DNA of 64,000 nt from Sphingobacterium detergens (GCF_003610355.1 NZ_RAPY01000008.1:186001-250000); one strand, 5' to 3'. Shown: positions 17,663-27,179, counted from the stretch's first letter. Made by a program: numbers and translations. The notes: generated by a model from the letters alone, not told the origin.

Positions 17663-18502
17663 ATGACGTCTTCACTTATTCTAGTTGGAATCCCGGAAAC
17701 CCTGTCCACACAGTTGGAATTGACAGAACCGTTCTACTTCATTATTTTGATGGAACAAGAACTTCATTTTTCGATAGACCTGGTGCCTTATCGATCTGCC
17801 GCGAAAAGCATTTTATTTCTATCTCCTTTTCAACTGTTTTCAGTTCAAGAAAAATTACCTGACCATACGAAGGTTTTAAAATTTCATGGCGATTTCTATT
17901 GCATCGAGTATCATAAGGACGAGGTAGCTTGTAATGGTTTATTATTCAACAACATCTACCAGCAACCACATGTCGCATTGACACAAGAGGCTTTCCAGGA
18001 GATTGCTGCGATCATAGACAAAATAGATCATCTAAAATATTCGTCCGCTTCCTTTGATCAGGCTATTACAAAGACCTACCTCCAGCTCATCCTTGCCATT
18101 GCAAGCAAACAGAAAATATTGACCAATAAACTATCCTTGCCAACCACATCACGTAAGGATCCTATCGACGGTTTTGAACAACTTTTGGAAAATGAGTACA
18201 AAACGCATAAAAGTGTATCCTTTTACGCTGAATACTACAATCTGAGTTCAGCTGCTTTCACAAAAAAAGTGAAACAAAGATGGGGCAAATCCCCCTCCAC
18301 ACTTATTCAGGAACGTATTGTACTCGAAAGCAAAAGACTTCTTCACTTGACCCCGAAGAGCATCAAAGAAATTGCGGCAGAACTACAGTACCTGGATGAG
18401 TTTTATTTCAGTAGATTTTTCAAAAAAATGACCGGTGTATCCCCAAAAGTCTTTCGCGAACAGGTCGGACTATCTATTGTTGCCCAAAAGTCTATGTTAT
18501 AA
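17663..18502 (+). CDS. AraC family transcriptional regulator
   Basis: 279 residues from ATG 17663; a TTG at 17648 is less likely. The N-terminal 150 residues form a sensing region resembling cupin-type AraC regulators. The C-terminal 100 hold two helix-turn-helix units: VSFYAEYYNLSSAAFTKKVK and IKEIAAELQYLDEFYFSRFF, followed by the MTGVSPKVFRE signature. It lies 71 bases upstream of an RclC-like gene on the same strand. In E. coli an AraC regulator (RclR) controls rclC in reactive chlorine defence, so a similar role is plausible, though the sensing half here need not be homologous. Confidence 0.85.
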   Translation: MTSSLILVGIPETLSTQLELTEPFYFIILMEQELHFSIDLVPYRSAAKSILFLSPFQLFSVQEKLPDHTKVLKFHGDFYCIEYHKDEVACNGLLFNNIYQQPHVALTQEAFQEIAAIIDKIDHLKYSSASFDQAITKTYLQLILAIASKQKILTNKLSLPTTSRKDPIDGFEQLLENEYKTHKSVSFYAEYYNLSSAAFTKKVKQRWGKSPSTLIQERIVLESKRLLHLTPKSIKEIAAELQYLDEFYFSRFFKKMTGVSPKVFREQVGLSIVAQKSML

Positions 18503-18573
18503 CCCTATTTGTCCATGTTTTGACGACCTAATCCTATCTAATTTTGCTGTATCCTTTAATCAAACAAAGTAAG

Positions 18574-19179
18574 ATGGAAAAAATAGTAAACATGCTCGCC
18601 ACAAGCCAAAACAGCTTTATCAATTTTGCCCGCATCGCGATATTTATCGTCATGGCCTGGATAGGCGGTTTAAAAGCGTACCAATATGAAGCGGATGGCA
18701 TTGTTCCATTTGTCATCAATAGCCCTTTTATGAATTTCTTTTATCACAGCACCGGAAAATATGCCGAGGATAAAAATGGAAAACTGGTTCCCGAATATCA
18801 GCTATTCAAAAACCCAGAAGGTCTGATGGTGAAGAAAAATATAAACTGGCATCAGCAAAATGGGACATACACCTTTGCTTATCTGTTGGGTTTTGTGATT
18901 GTTGTCATCGGTTCGATGACTTTATTGGGAATCTGGTTTCCAAAAATAGGTTTATGGGGTGCCCTATTTACGATAGGGATGTCCATCGTGACGCTAACAT
19001 TTCTCATAACCACACCTGAGACCTTTGTACCAAAACTAGATGGTGATTTCCCTTCACCAAACGTTGGCTTCCCTTACCTATCCGCAGCAGGCCGTTTGGT
19101 ATTAAAAGATGTTATTATGCTAGCGACAGGGTTGCTCATTGCTTCTGATAGCGCAAAGCGCATACTGGCCAATAAATAA
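18574..19179 (+). CDS. rclC: RclC/YkgB family inner-membrane protein (DUF417)
   Basis: 201 residues from ATG 18574. It matches E. coli RclC in order and motif: FARIAIFIVMAWIGGLKAYQ, YEADGIVPFVINSPFM, then LGIWFPKIG, TLTFLITTPE and GFPYLSAAGRLVLKD. Four transmembrane helices are visible. An insert of about 25 polar residues (DKNGKLVPEYQLF region) extends the first loop. The family is linked to resistance to reactive chlorine species. It follows an AraC regulator, as in the rcl locus. Confidence 0.85.
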   Translation: MEKIVNMLATSQNSFINFARIAIFIVMAWIGGLKAYQYEADGIVPFVINSPFMNFFYHSTGKYAEDKNGKLVPEYQLFKNPEGLMVKKNINWHQQNGTYTFAYLLGFVIVVIGSMTLLGIWFPKIGLWGALFTIGMSIVTLTFLITTPETFVPKLDGDFPSPNVGFPYLSAAGRLVLKDVIMLATGLLIASDSAKRILANK

Positions 19180-19264
19180 TTCACTGTTTATCAAGGCGCT
19201 TATGGCGAAGAAAGAACACGAAAAGCAGGGAGATTACGAACACCACCAAAAGTAGAAAAAAGTA

Positions 19265-19524
19265 ACTTACCTCAGCCTTGGAAGAACTTCGACGGATTCT
19301 TATGGGGACCCGAGGCTGGGTAAGTCGGCTGCGAGTGCTACTTTTTTTTTTACTTTTTCAAGCTACTTACCTCAGCATCTATGGAAATTGACGGATAACT
19401 GGGGGTACAAAAAGCTGGGTAAGTCAGTATGCAACCAAGCAATGTAATTTTTACTTTTTCACGCAACTTACCGCAGCCTCGGCGGAACTTGACGGATTCT
19501 TTAGAAAACCGAAGCTGGGTAAGT
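19265..19524. repeat. Three tandem hairpin repeats, about 100-base period
   Basis: Units 19265-19325, 19365-19424 and 19466-19524 each start ACTTACC(T/G)CAGC and end GCTGGGTAAGT, forming long imperfect stems with a GACGGATWMYT loop core. The second and third are preceded by TTACTTTTTCA. Periods are 100 and 101 bases. No ORF is present. A related hairpin lies upstream of the CRISPR-associated sigma gene at 13823. They could be REP-type dispersed repeats or small RNAs. Confidence 0.75.
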
Positions 19525-19844
19525 CGACTTTTATCTTAATTTATTTTTCATTGGTCTGCGCTAGATTACCTCTAGAACATGGATATAGGGCTATTTTGTA
19601 ATTTTTTAAACACATTGATAAAAAGAAAACAGAACCTCAACAAAGTATCAATAAAAGAATAAATATTTATATAAAATATAAATTAAAAACAAAAAGGTTA
19701 AATAATATACATAAAAATCAATTACAACATCATACATTCTTTTAATGACATGTTATAACGAATATAGAGAAAAAAAATATAATTGCAAATTTTCAAACAA
19801 AATAATAAACTATTTTTTGCACAAATTGTTATTCAATTCGTTAC
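19525..19844. other. AT-rich intergenic region before the XRE gene
   Basis: About 320 bases without a gene. The last 40 bases hold TATTTTTTGCACAAA (from 19811), resembling a Bacteroidota -7 element, about 25 bases before the XRE start codon. The rest is low-complexity AT-rich sequence. Confidence 0.4.
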
Positions 19845-20348
19845 ATGACGGACGACAACAAACACAGACTGGAATGGATTGGTTTACGCTTTCGCACAAA
19901 GCGTAATGAACTCTATTATTCTTTGAGAGATGTATCAAACCTGACAGGCATTTCGACAGGAACCTTGAATGGTATAGAAAAGGGGCGAGATCTTACCATG
20001 ACCAACTTTCTGCTACTGTGTCATAGCCTAGAAATCCAACCCAAAGTTTTCTTTCAGGATGATATTACCTTTAATCCACCTTATTCACTCTCCCCCGACG
20101 TACAAGAAAGAATATCGATCAATAAGAAACTAGATCAGCTGGTTTATCACTCCAATTTCTTTCATCGTCCCAAACGCGTTGCAGAGGTTCTAAATGAATT
20201 GGAAATAGACAAAAGCCAAAGCAACAAGTTCTCCGTATACCTTTCCGCTTATTGCGAAGAAGGTGCACTTGCATTTGAACAACAAGGCAACTACAAAGAA
20301 TACAGGAAGAAAAGTGACACTACTTCGAAAATTCCCGAAAACGGTTAG
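19845..20348 (+). CDS. XRE-type helix-turn-helix regulator
   Basis: 167 residues. Residues about 10-65 form an HTH_3 domain: LRFRTKRNELYYSLRDVSNL then GISTGTLNGIEKGRDLTMTN. The C-terminal 90 residues show no clear domain (helical, basic). The gene has its own AT-rich promoter region, and its 3' end overlaps the convergent desaturase gene by 29 bases. Target genes unknown. Confidence 0.8.
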   Translation: MTDDNKHRLEWIGLRFRTKRNELYYSLRDVSNLTGISTGTLNGIEKGRDLTMTNFLLLCHSLEIQPKVFFQDDITFNPPYSLSPDVQERISINKKLDQLVYHSNFFHRPKRVAEVLNELEIDKSQSNKFSVYLSAYCEEGALAFEQQGNYKEYRKKSDTTSKIPENG

Positions 20349-21366
20349 CCCTTTTGAATGTGCCCAGATCATTAAATCGAACACCATACTTTTTCAGGAC
20401 TTCCTGTGCTTTCTTACGACCGATATGACGTACATAAAAGGTTTCATTGACGACAAAGTGATGAATACTATGTGTCCAGCCAAAAAAGAAACAGAATAAT
20501 TGCATCGGGTATGTCCACCAGATATTGAGAACCTGTGTCTGCTCAATCACATTCCCCTCCTCTACATCACCGAAATAATGCATATTGGAAGTGATAAAAT
20601 GCAAACAGAACTGCCGCAGCAAATTAGGTAGCAGGATCGTATAAATAATCACATTTAGACTTATCAACATGTTATCCACATAGTGTGGAAAACTCAAATC
20701 CAGAACAGAACGTCCATTCAACCAACCCAATAGCGCGTCCGCAAAGAAGAAATATAAGATGACATGTGCAAAAATTGTTACAGGTACAATACTCAGAAAC
20801 ATAATCTGTTTCAATTTTGATGATGTCTCCACTTTCAGGTTTCCATTCTTGACTTCCCGATCCATATCACTAAACATCCGATGTAAACGCAGCAGTCCGC
20901 CCAAAACAACATCGGGTGTTGTCAACAGCCGTTTTATGGTCCAAGGTTCGCCATTGGTCACACTGCGCTCCTCCACATCGTGTAATGTCCCCGAAAATTT
21001 ATGATGATGGTGGTGTAAGGTCCGTCGGATCCAAGGGTTGACTGTCAGCGGACGTAAGATCCAAACGGTGAAAAGCATAAAATGGTGTACAGTCTTCTGC
21101 TTTTTAAAATAAAGCCAATGAATAAGATCATGCTCGATTTCATGAAGAACCCCCATAAAAAAAGCGTTCGCAACAATCATAAGCCAGGTCGGAACAAGCG
21201 TTTTGTACCAGCCTATCGATACGGCAAGGATAGCGACAATAGCAATTAAAAATATAGCCAATCCGATACTATTCTGAAGTTTTAATATGGGATAAGCCCC
21301 TTTAAGCTCTTGATAGGACAGATTTATTTCCTTTCTGATCTGACTCGACTTTTGTTGATGTGTCAA
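20320..21366 (-). CDS. Fatty acid desaturase-like membrane di-iron protein
   Basis: 348 residues with several transmembrane helices (LAIFLIAIVAILAVSIGWY, TWLMIVANAFFMG, MFLSIVPVTIFAHVILYFFF). Three His clusters match the membrane desaturase/hydroxylase pattern: HEIEHDLIH, LHHHHHKF and HSIHH. The family places oxygen-activating iron at these His residues in the inner membrane and acts on lipid substrates. The product is not identifiable from sequence alone. It overlaps the XRE gene at the 3' ends. Confidence 0.82.
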   Translation of the reverse strand: MTHQQKSSQIRKEINLSYQELKGAYPILKLQNSIGLAIFLIAIVAILAVSIGWYKTLVPTWLMIVANAFFMGVLHEIEHDLIHWLYFKKQKTVHHFMLFTVWILRPLTVNPWIRRTLHHHHHKFSGTLHDVEERSVTNGEPWTIKRLLTTPDVVLGGLLRLHRMFSDMDREVKNGNLKVETSSKLKQIMFLSIVPVTIFAHVILYFFFADALLGWLNGRSVLDLSFPHYVDNMLISLNVIIYTILLPNLLRQFCLHFITSNMHYFGDVEEGNVIEQTQVLNIWWTYPMQLFCFFFGWTHSIHHFVVNETFYVRHIGRKKAQEVLKKYGVRFNDLGTFKRANRFREFSK

Positions 21367-21537
21367 TGTAATGTGATTTTAAATACAAAAATACAGTTTT
21401 TTACCGGACATCACTGCAGCTCTTTCCGTTAGAATGTGGATGACTACAAGATATTTATCACATTTTAAAAAAAATCTGTAACATAATTTCCAACACCAAT
21501 ACTAATTTGAAAAATAAACATATTAAACTAGACAATT

Positions 21538-22032
21538 ATGGAAAAGCGATCTATTTACAGCTGGAAAAACAATTTATTGGGAAATAAATCAAAATTATAT
21601 AACAATGATACCCTGATCGGCTCATTGGAATCCAATGACTGGACACTAGATGCCAATGTCTCTATCCGCTCAGATCAATATAGTTTTAAAAATAAAGGTC
21701 TTTTCAACCCATATACTGAAATACGCAATAAACAGGGTGAACTGATCGGCGATATCGAATACAACAATTGGACAGGAGGGGCAACCATTAGTCTAATTGA
21801 CAAAAAATACAAATGGAGTACACGGAATATGTGGATGTCGGCCTGGAAAATCGAAGATGAACAAGGACAAATCGTTGAAGTAAGTCCTTCGGTTATGGGC
21901 AATGGCGGAACAATAGAAAGTATTGAAAACAGTGAGTTATTGTTATCGATCAGTTTATATCTTCAAAAAAGGGTCGCGGTGATGTATTCAATGATCGCAC
22001 TTATTCCCATCTTCGCGCTACTTCTATTTTAA
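21538..22032 (+). CDS. Hypothetical protein with C-terminal membrane anchor
   Basis: 164 residues. The first 140 form a beta-rich domain with repeated W/G/D turns (LIGSLESNDWTLDANVSI, GELIGDIEYNNWTGGATISL), suggestive of a tubby/LURP-one-like fold, though I cannot confirm it. A hydrophobic C-terminus (VMYSMIALIPIFALLLF) could tail-anchor it. A good terminator follows. Function unknown. Confidence 0.65.
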   Translation: MEKRSIYSWKNNLLGNKSKLYNNDTLIGSLESNDWTLDANVSIRSDQYSFKNKGLFNPYTEIRNKQGELIGDIEYNNWTGGATISLIDKKYKWSTRNMWMSAWKIEDEQGQIVEVSPSVMGNGGTIESIENSELLLSISLYLQKRVAVMYSMIALIPIFALLLF

Positions 22033-22072
22033 TCAATCTCAACGATATTCATTACGATTTCATATCGTATAA

Positions 22073-22097
22073 AACAGGCGAAATGCCTGTTTTTTTT
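22073..22097 (+). terminator. Rho-independent terminator
   Basis: AACAGGC / GCCTGTT stem with a GAAAT loop followed by eight T residues, about 40 bases after the stop of the gene at 21538. Confidence 0.85.
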
Positions 22098-22173
22098 TGC
22101 ATTAATCACAAACAGTGGGCATCTTCCATTCAATACTAAAACTGGTCTTCAACTCGAGTTCAAAATAAGAATA

Positions 22174-22908
22174 CTATTTTGGTTTTACCGCCTTAAAAGA
22201 TTCATAGCTTTTCTGTATATAGAGGTACAGATCATATGTATTCCAGGATTGTACCTGCTCAAAAGTTGGTCTATACTCTTCCATAAAAGGCGTAATATCC
22301 TCGTCTTTTATGGAGGTACTCATTTTAACAGCATTTCTATTAAAGACGCTGTCTATTTTGCTTTCCTTAATCGCAAGTTGGATATTCTTCTCCATTGCTC
22401 TAGCTCGTTTTCCATTCTTGCTAAAAAGTTCGTAGAAGAAAGTGATCGGTTTCCCACCAAAGGGATTCAGTAGTGCGATAGGTGGCTTTCCACCATAATA
22501 GATGCCACCTTTCTTGTTCTTCTCTTTTTCTATTTCTTTTAAATCATTTATTTCGTTGTTATGTCGGTTCCTTGTGATCACAATTTCATCAAGGACGATA
22601 GACCGTTTCTTTAGAAAGACAGAATCCTTTAGCTTGTCTCCATAAACTAGCTTTGTTTCCCAGTGATCATGTCTAAATTCAATGGTATCACCTAATTTAT
22701 AGTCAAGGACAAAATTTCCATACTCATCTGAAACAGTATGCTTTTTTGAATTTAAATTTAAAAGCTTAATCCCTCGGAGCAGCAAGGTTGTATCAGCTGA
22801 CAAAATTGCCCCCCGGTATTCATTTCTTTTTTGGCCATAAACTGGCCGCAAATAGCTAGATAAACTAATAATGAATAACAGCAATAAAAACTTAACGGAG
22901 ACGCTCAT
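22174..22908 (-). CDS. Exported carboxypeptidase-like regulatory domain protein
   Basis: 244 residues. A signal peptide (VKFLLLLFIISLSS, cleavage near VYGQ) precedes a CarboxypepD_reg-like beta domain at about 28-105 (RGAILSADTTLLLRGIKLLN, VSDEYGNFVL). IVLDEIVITRN resembles the TonB-box start seen at the end of this domain in receptors, but no plug or barrel follows. The C-terminal half is charged and helical. Such stand-alone proteins are common in Bacteroidota; the role is unknown. Confidence 0.75.
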   Translation of the reverse strand: MSVSVKFLLLLFIISLSSYLRPVYGQKRNEYRGAILSADTTLLLRGIKLLNLNSKKHTVSDEYGNFVLDYKLGDTIEFRHDHWETKLVYGDKLKDSVFLKKRSIVLDEIVITRNRHNNEINDLKEIEKEKNKKGGIYYGGKPPIALLNPFGGKPITFFYELFSKNGKRARAMEKNIQLAIKESKIDSVFNRNAVKMSTSIKDEDITPFMEEYRPTFEQVQSWNTYDLYLYIQKSYESFKAVKPK

Positions 22909-23058
22909 ATCAAGGCTACTATGAAAACTAAAAAATTACCACAATCTATCAAATCATTTCAGTTTATAAAAACGCTTTAACACTATTTAGCTGTTTGCTG
23001 AATGTATTATCCAAAGAGATTAAAGCCGACACGAGGTAATGTGTGTACAAAATATTAA

Positions 23059-23092
23059 TTCACAATAAGATAACACAAATCTAACACAAAAT
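23059..23092 (+). promoter_or_regulatory. Candidate Pho-box-like direct repeats upstream of pstS
   Basis: TAACACAAATC at 23071 is followed directly by TAACACAAAAT at 23082, an 11-base period, with a weaker TTCACAATAAGA before them. PhoB-type response regulators are known to bind 11-base direct repeats. The position just upstream of the phosphate transport operon fits, but the sequence is not a textbook Pho box. Confidence 0.35.
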
Positions 23093-23120
23093 CATTCCTC
23101 TTGTGTTTAACTTAGTAAGA

Positions 23121-23981
23121 ATGAATGATATGGCTTTCAATCGTCTTATTTCTACTGTCCTTCTTGGTTTCAGTACCCTGTTATGGTCCTGCGGTAATAC
23201 CGATCATACCATCAAAATGAAAGGTTCGGATACTGAAGTGAATCTTGCTGTTAATCTAGCCGAGGCGTACAATAAGACAGATCCTACATTCAGTATGGCT
23301 ATCTCTGGTGGGGGCTCGGGACTTGGTATTACTTCCCTATTGAATGGGCAGGCAGATATTGCCAACTCATCGCGTCCTTTGACCGAAGAGGAACAGGCAC
23401 TCTTCAAAAAAAAGAACATGCTCCTCAAAACCGTTGTCTTTGCCGAAGATGCTACCGCTTTTGTTGTTCACAGCGACAATCCGATCACAGAAATCGATGT
23501 GAAAACGCTTTCAAAAATCATGAGCGGTCAGGTAGAAAACTGGAAATCTGTTTCTGGACAGGATGTTCCGATCAATATCTATGGTAGACAGAGCAGTTCG
23601 GGAACCTATTCATTTATTCGCAAGAAGCTGAAAATAGCCTATAGCCAAAAGGCTAAAGAAATGACCGGAAATGCTCAAATTCTGGAAGCCATCAAAATTG
23701 ACAAGTCTGGTATCGGTTATGTCGGTGCTGGTTATATTTCCAAAAAGATTCAGGACAACAAGGGGATCAAAGTATTGAAAATTAAAAATGATACAGATTC
23801 CAATGCCGTATCGCCCTTAGATCCTACAGCAATAAAAAATAGATTATATTTTTTTCAACGTCCCCTCTATCAGTTTATTCCCGAAAAATCATGGGCCAAA
23901 GTGCTGTCATTTATCCAATTTGAAACCAAAGGAGAAGGGACCAAGATCATCGAAAACTCAGGTTATTACCTTATTCAATAA
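23121..23981 (+). CDS. pstS: Phosphate ABC transporter, phosphate-binding lipoprotein PstS
   Basis: About 286 residues from ATG 23121; ATG 23130 or GTG 23103 are alternatives. A lipoprotein signal ends at LLWSC. The PBP_like_2 domain shows the phosphate-binding pattern: IKMKGSDTEVN near the N-terminus, SGGGSGLGITSLLNG, IANSSRPLTEEE, YGRQSSSGTYSF and GIGYVGAGYI. The lipoprotein captures phosphate and delivers it to PstCA. First gene of pstSCAB, 6 bases before pstC. Confidence 0.92.
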   Translation: MNDMAFNRLISTVLLGFSTLLWSCGNTDHTIKMKGSDTEVNLAVNLAEAYNKTDPTFSMAISGGGSGLGITSLLNGQADIANSSRPLTEEEQALFKKKNMLLKTVVFAEDATAFVVHSDNPITEIDVKTLSKIMSGQVENWKSVSGQDVPINIYGRQSSSGTYSFIRKKLKIAYSQKAKEMTGNAQILEAIKIDKSGIGYVGAGYISKKIQDNKGIKVLKIKNDTDSNAVSPLDPTAIKNRLYFFQRPLYQFIPEKSWAKVLSFIQFETKGEGTKIIENSGYYLIQ

Positions 23982-23987
23982 AATAAC

Positions 23988-24878
23988 ATGCAGTACAAAA
24001 AACGAGTCGCCATCGATAAGATCGCCAAAATCATATTCAAGTCCACCGGATATCTGGTGCTTGCACTTTTGGGTGGTATTTTCTTCATGTTGCTTTACAA
24101 TGCAATTGCCTTCTTTCTGGAAGTTTCGCCATTGGATTTTATCACCGGAAGCCAATGGAACCCCACGGCAGCAGAACCAGCCTATGGCATTCTGCCATTA
24201 ATCGTAAGTACCTCGATTGTTTCTTTGGGTGCGATGCTGATTGCCATTCCACTGGGTGTGGGTACCGCAGCTTTTATTTCCGAATACGCAAGTCCCAAAC
24301 TCAAGACGATCTTAAAACCCGCCATAGAGATGCTTGCAGCAATTCCTTCGGTCGTGATCGGTTTTTTGGGGATCGTATTGGTTGGTCCCGGAATAGCGGA
24401 CCTAAACAACCTACCCAATGGACTGAATGCATTAAATGGAGCAATCTTACTGGCCATTATGGCCCTTCCAACAATCATTACCATTTCCGAAGATGCCATC
24501 CATGCTGTACCGCAAACTTACCGAGAAGCGAGTTATGGTCTCGGAGCATCCCGTTGGCAGACATTGCGCAAGATTACGATTCCAGCAGCAGCACCGGGAA
24601 TTATTGCCGCCGTCATGCTGGGACTGGGAAGAGCCATCGGTGAAACCATGACTGTATTGATGGCCACAGGTAATGCTGCAATATTTCCCAAAGGATTTTT
24701 TGACTCGGTCAAAACCATTACCGCAACAATTGCGATCGAAATGGGTGAAGTCCCCTATCAGACCACACATTACTATGCTTTGTTTGCCATAGCGATTGTC
24801 TTGTTCTTTATGACCTTGGTGGCCAATCTGATTGGTGAATATTTTATCAACCGCTTTAGAAAATACCATGCTGCATAA
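23988..24878 (+). CDS. pstC: Phosphate ABC transporter permease PstC
   Basis: 296 residues with six transmembrane helices and the binding-protein-dependent permease EAA loop (YGLGASRWQTLRKITIPAAA). GTAAFISEYASPKLK and AIPSVVIGFLGIVLVGPGI are typical PstC segments. It forms the inner-membrane channel with PstA. The gene begins six bases after pstS and overlaps pstA by 11 bases, indicating translational coupling. Confidence 0.92.
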   Translation: MQYKKRVAIDKIAKIIFKSTGYLVLALLGGIFFMLLYNAIAFFLEVSPLDFITGSQWNPTAAEPAYGILPLIVSTSIVSLGAMLIAIPLGVGTAAFISEYASPKLKTILKPAIEMLAAIPSVVIGFLGIVLVGPGIADLNNLPNGLNALNGAILLAIMALPTIITISEDAIHAVPQTYREASYGLGASRWQTLRKITIPAAAPGIIAAVMLGLGRAIGETMTVLMATGNAAIFPKGFFDSVKTITATIAIEMGEVPYQTTHYYALFAIAIVLFFMTLVANLIGEYFINRFRKYHAA

Positions 24879-25725
24879 ATTTAAAAAACTGGCACCAATC
24901 GTCGAATGGGGTACACTCCTCCTGTCCACAGGGCTTGTATGCTTCTTTTTGTGCGTGATCCTATACGATATTTTTACGAAAGGCTCCCATGTGCTATCCT
25001 GGGATTTTGTCTCCAAGCTACCATCCGATGGTATGACACGGGGAGGTATTCTTACCCCGATTATAGGCACGGTATTTCTGACCCTGATAACGGCATTATT
25101 TTCCATTCCCTTTGGAATCTGTTGTGCCATTTACCTCAACGAATATGCAGAGAATACCTGGCTGACCCGCACGATCCGGGCTTCCATTCGTAATTTATCC
25201 GGAGTTCCATCGATTATCTATGGTCTGTTTGGTCTGGCACTCTTTGTTCAGGCCCTGAATTTCGGCACCTCGATTTTGTCTGCCGGATTGACCTTGGGCT
25301 TGCTGTCCCTTCCCTATATCATTACTACAACGGAGGAGGCCCTGCTCCGTATTCCACGAAGCATGCGGGAGGCCGCATTGGCTGTAGGAGCCACCAAATT
25401 TGAATCAATTAAAGATGTGGTCCTTCCCGCCTCTCTACCGGGGATACTCACAGGTATCGTCCTGACACTTTCTCGCGCAGCTGGTGAAACAGCCCCCATA
25501 CTATTTACAGGAGCCGCATTCTATATCACCAATTCCTTTGGCAACCTCAATCAGGAGTTTATGGCACTTCCTTATCACCTATATATGTTGTCCACGCAGC
25601 ATCAGTCTATTGAGGAGGTCAGACCTATTGCATACGGAACAGCGTTGGTGCTTATCATTGTGGTCTTCCTCATGAATTTAACAGCTTTCTATATTCGATA
25701 TAAGTTTAGAAATAATGAAAAGTAA
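24868..25725 (+). CDS. pstA: Phosphate ABC transporter permease PstA
   Basis: 285 residues from ATG 24868 (MLHKFKKLAP), chosen because it overlaps the pstC stop by 11 bases; the longer frame from 24832 adds residues of no PstA type. Six transmembrane segments, IYLNEYAENTWL, LSGVPSIIYGLFGLALFV and the EAA loop LAVGATKFESIKDVVLPASL identify the family. Its end overlaps pstB by 11 bases. Confidence 0.92.
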   Translation: MLHKFKKLAPIVEWGTLLLSTGLVCFFLCVILYDIFTKGSHVLSWDFVSKLPSDGMTRGGILTPIIGTVFLTLITALFSIPFGICCAIYLNEYAENTWLTRTIRASIRNLSGVPSIIYGLFGLALFVQALNFGTSILSAGLTLGLLSLPYIITTTEEALLRIPRSMREAALAVGATKFESIKDVVLPASLPGILTGIVLTLSRAAGETAPILFTGAAFYITNSFGNLNQEFMALPYHLYMLSTQHQSIEEVRPIAYGTALVLIIVVFLMNLTAFYIRYKFRNNEK

Positions 25726-26461
25726 ATTGGTCACTGAAAATCTCAATCTATGGTTTGGGAGCAAACAGGTGTTGAAAAATATCAATATCGAATTTGAGGA
25801 AAATAAAGTTACGGCGCTGATCGGACCATCAGGATGTGGCAAAAGTACCCTTTTGCGGAGTTTTAACCGTATGCATGACCTCTATCCGGAAGCCAAAATA
25901 GAGGGCCATATCAAATTGGATGGTCGCGAGATCTATCAAAAGGATATAGAGGTGACGGATCTACGCAAGCGTGTGGGTATGGTATTTCAAAAAGCCAATC
26001 CCTTTCCCAAAAGCATATACGAAAACATCACCTATGGTCTCAAGATCAACAATCTGATTGCTGATAAGACAACCGTACAAAAGGCATTGGAAGAAGCGTA
26101 TATCTGGGAGGAGGTAAAAGATGATCTGAAAAAACCAGCTACTCGGCTTTCCGGAGGGCAACAACAAAGACTCTGTATCGCCCGTGCGGTAGCCTTGCGT
26201 CCCGAAATTATTTTAATGGATGAACCTTGCTCAGCATTGGACCCCGTGAGTACCCTAAAGATCGAGGAACTTATTCACCATTTGAAAAAAAAATACACCA
26301 TTGTCATCGTCACGCACAATATGCAGCAAGCGCAACGTGTCGCCGACAAAACCGTCTTTATGTATCTTGGGGAGATTATTGAGCAGGGAGATACGCATCA
26401 GATTTTTAACAATCCACAACACGAAACCACTCGTAATTATATCAGCGGGCATTTTGGTTAA
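25715..26461 (+). CDS. pstB: Phosphate ABC transporter ATP-binding protein PstB
   Basis: 248 residues. Walker A GPSGCGKST, signature LSGGQQQRLCIARA, Walker B ILMDEPCSALDP and the switch His (VTHNMQQA) are intact. LRSFNRMHDLYP after Walker A is typical of PstB. It powers uptake through PstCA. No phoU follows, unlike many pst operons. Confidence 0.93.
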   Translation: MKSKLVTENLNLWFGSKQVLKNINIEFEENKVTALIGPSGCGKSTLLRSFNRMHDLYPEAKIEGHIKLDGREIYQKDIEVTDLRKRVGMVFQKANPFPKSIYENITYGLKINNLIADKTTVQKALEEAYIWEEVKDDLKKPATRLSGGQQQRLCIARAVALRPEIILMDEPCSALDPVSTLKIEELIHHLKKKYTIVIVTHNMQQAQRVADKTVFMYLGEIIEQGDTHQIFNNPQHETTRNYISGHFG

Positions 26462-26588
26462 CCCCTTCAGCAATCCGAAACACAGCTTCTATGTGCATGC
26501 CCCCAGACTTTCTCTTATGTTCGGCGAGTTCGTGTCTTGCCGAACATACTAGAAGAAAAAAGTTTAGCTACAGTACGACAACGCGACG

Positions 26589-26999
26589 TTAGCTTCCAAA
26601 AGGATCAGTCTTCTTTTCAGTCTTTAGTATCCCGATCAAATGCTGTACAGCTTTCTGCAGACGTTTGGCATCATCTTCGGTTTGAATGGCCCACAAGATC
26701 TCCTCGGTATTTGCAGCGGATTTATAACGGATTTGGTACCCTGATTTTACGCGTGCAATGACAAGCGGTTCGGATTTTGACAGATCGCTTCTATAGTGCT
26801 GACCAGTGGACAGAAAAACGGTCAGGACTTTTCCGTCCACCGTAACCGTGTCAATTTTGGTTTCTTTATAGCGATAAGCAATCTTGTACAGCTTATTGAT
26901 GTAAGCTATGGTCTGCTGTTTGTTGAGCGCTGTATTTTGGGCTTCCAACCCGCTATGCACTCCAAAAAAGAGAAAACATATTAATAGGAAGTTCTTCAT
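26589..26999 (-). CDS. Small exported hypothetical protein
   Basis: 136 residues. A signal peptide (MKNFLLICFLFFGVHSGLEA, then QN) precedes a compact domain with TVTVDGKVLTVFLSTGQHY and YQIRYKSAANTEEILWAIQ. No family recognised. It is convergent with pstB and in its own transcription unit. Confidence 0.65.
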   Translation of the reverse strand: MKNFLLICFLFFGVHSGLEAQNTALNKQQTIAYINKLYKIAYRYKETKIDTVTVDGKVLTVFLSTGQHYRSDLSKSEPLVIARVKSGYQIRYKSAANTEEILWAIQTEDDAKRLQKAVQHLIGILKTEKKTDPFGS

Positions 27000-27179
27000 G
27001 CATCAAATTTATTAATAAACTCCACTTTCCTGACTTTATTATATAAAATTTATTTATTCGCTGAAACAAAAAAACTTGGTAAAGGTACGCTTTTTGAAAA
27101 TTTGATAAAAAAACAATTAACCAGTTTTGAGGAAAGTCCGGAAATCAGCCACAAGAAGTAAAAGGAGTGTTCAATATTC

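Noticed and set aside
24155..25130. Long open frames on other frames of the pst genes
   Set aside because: They are shadows of pstC and pstA, which are strongly supported by family motifs.
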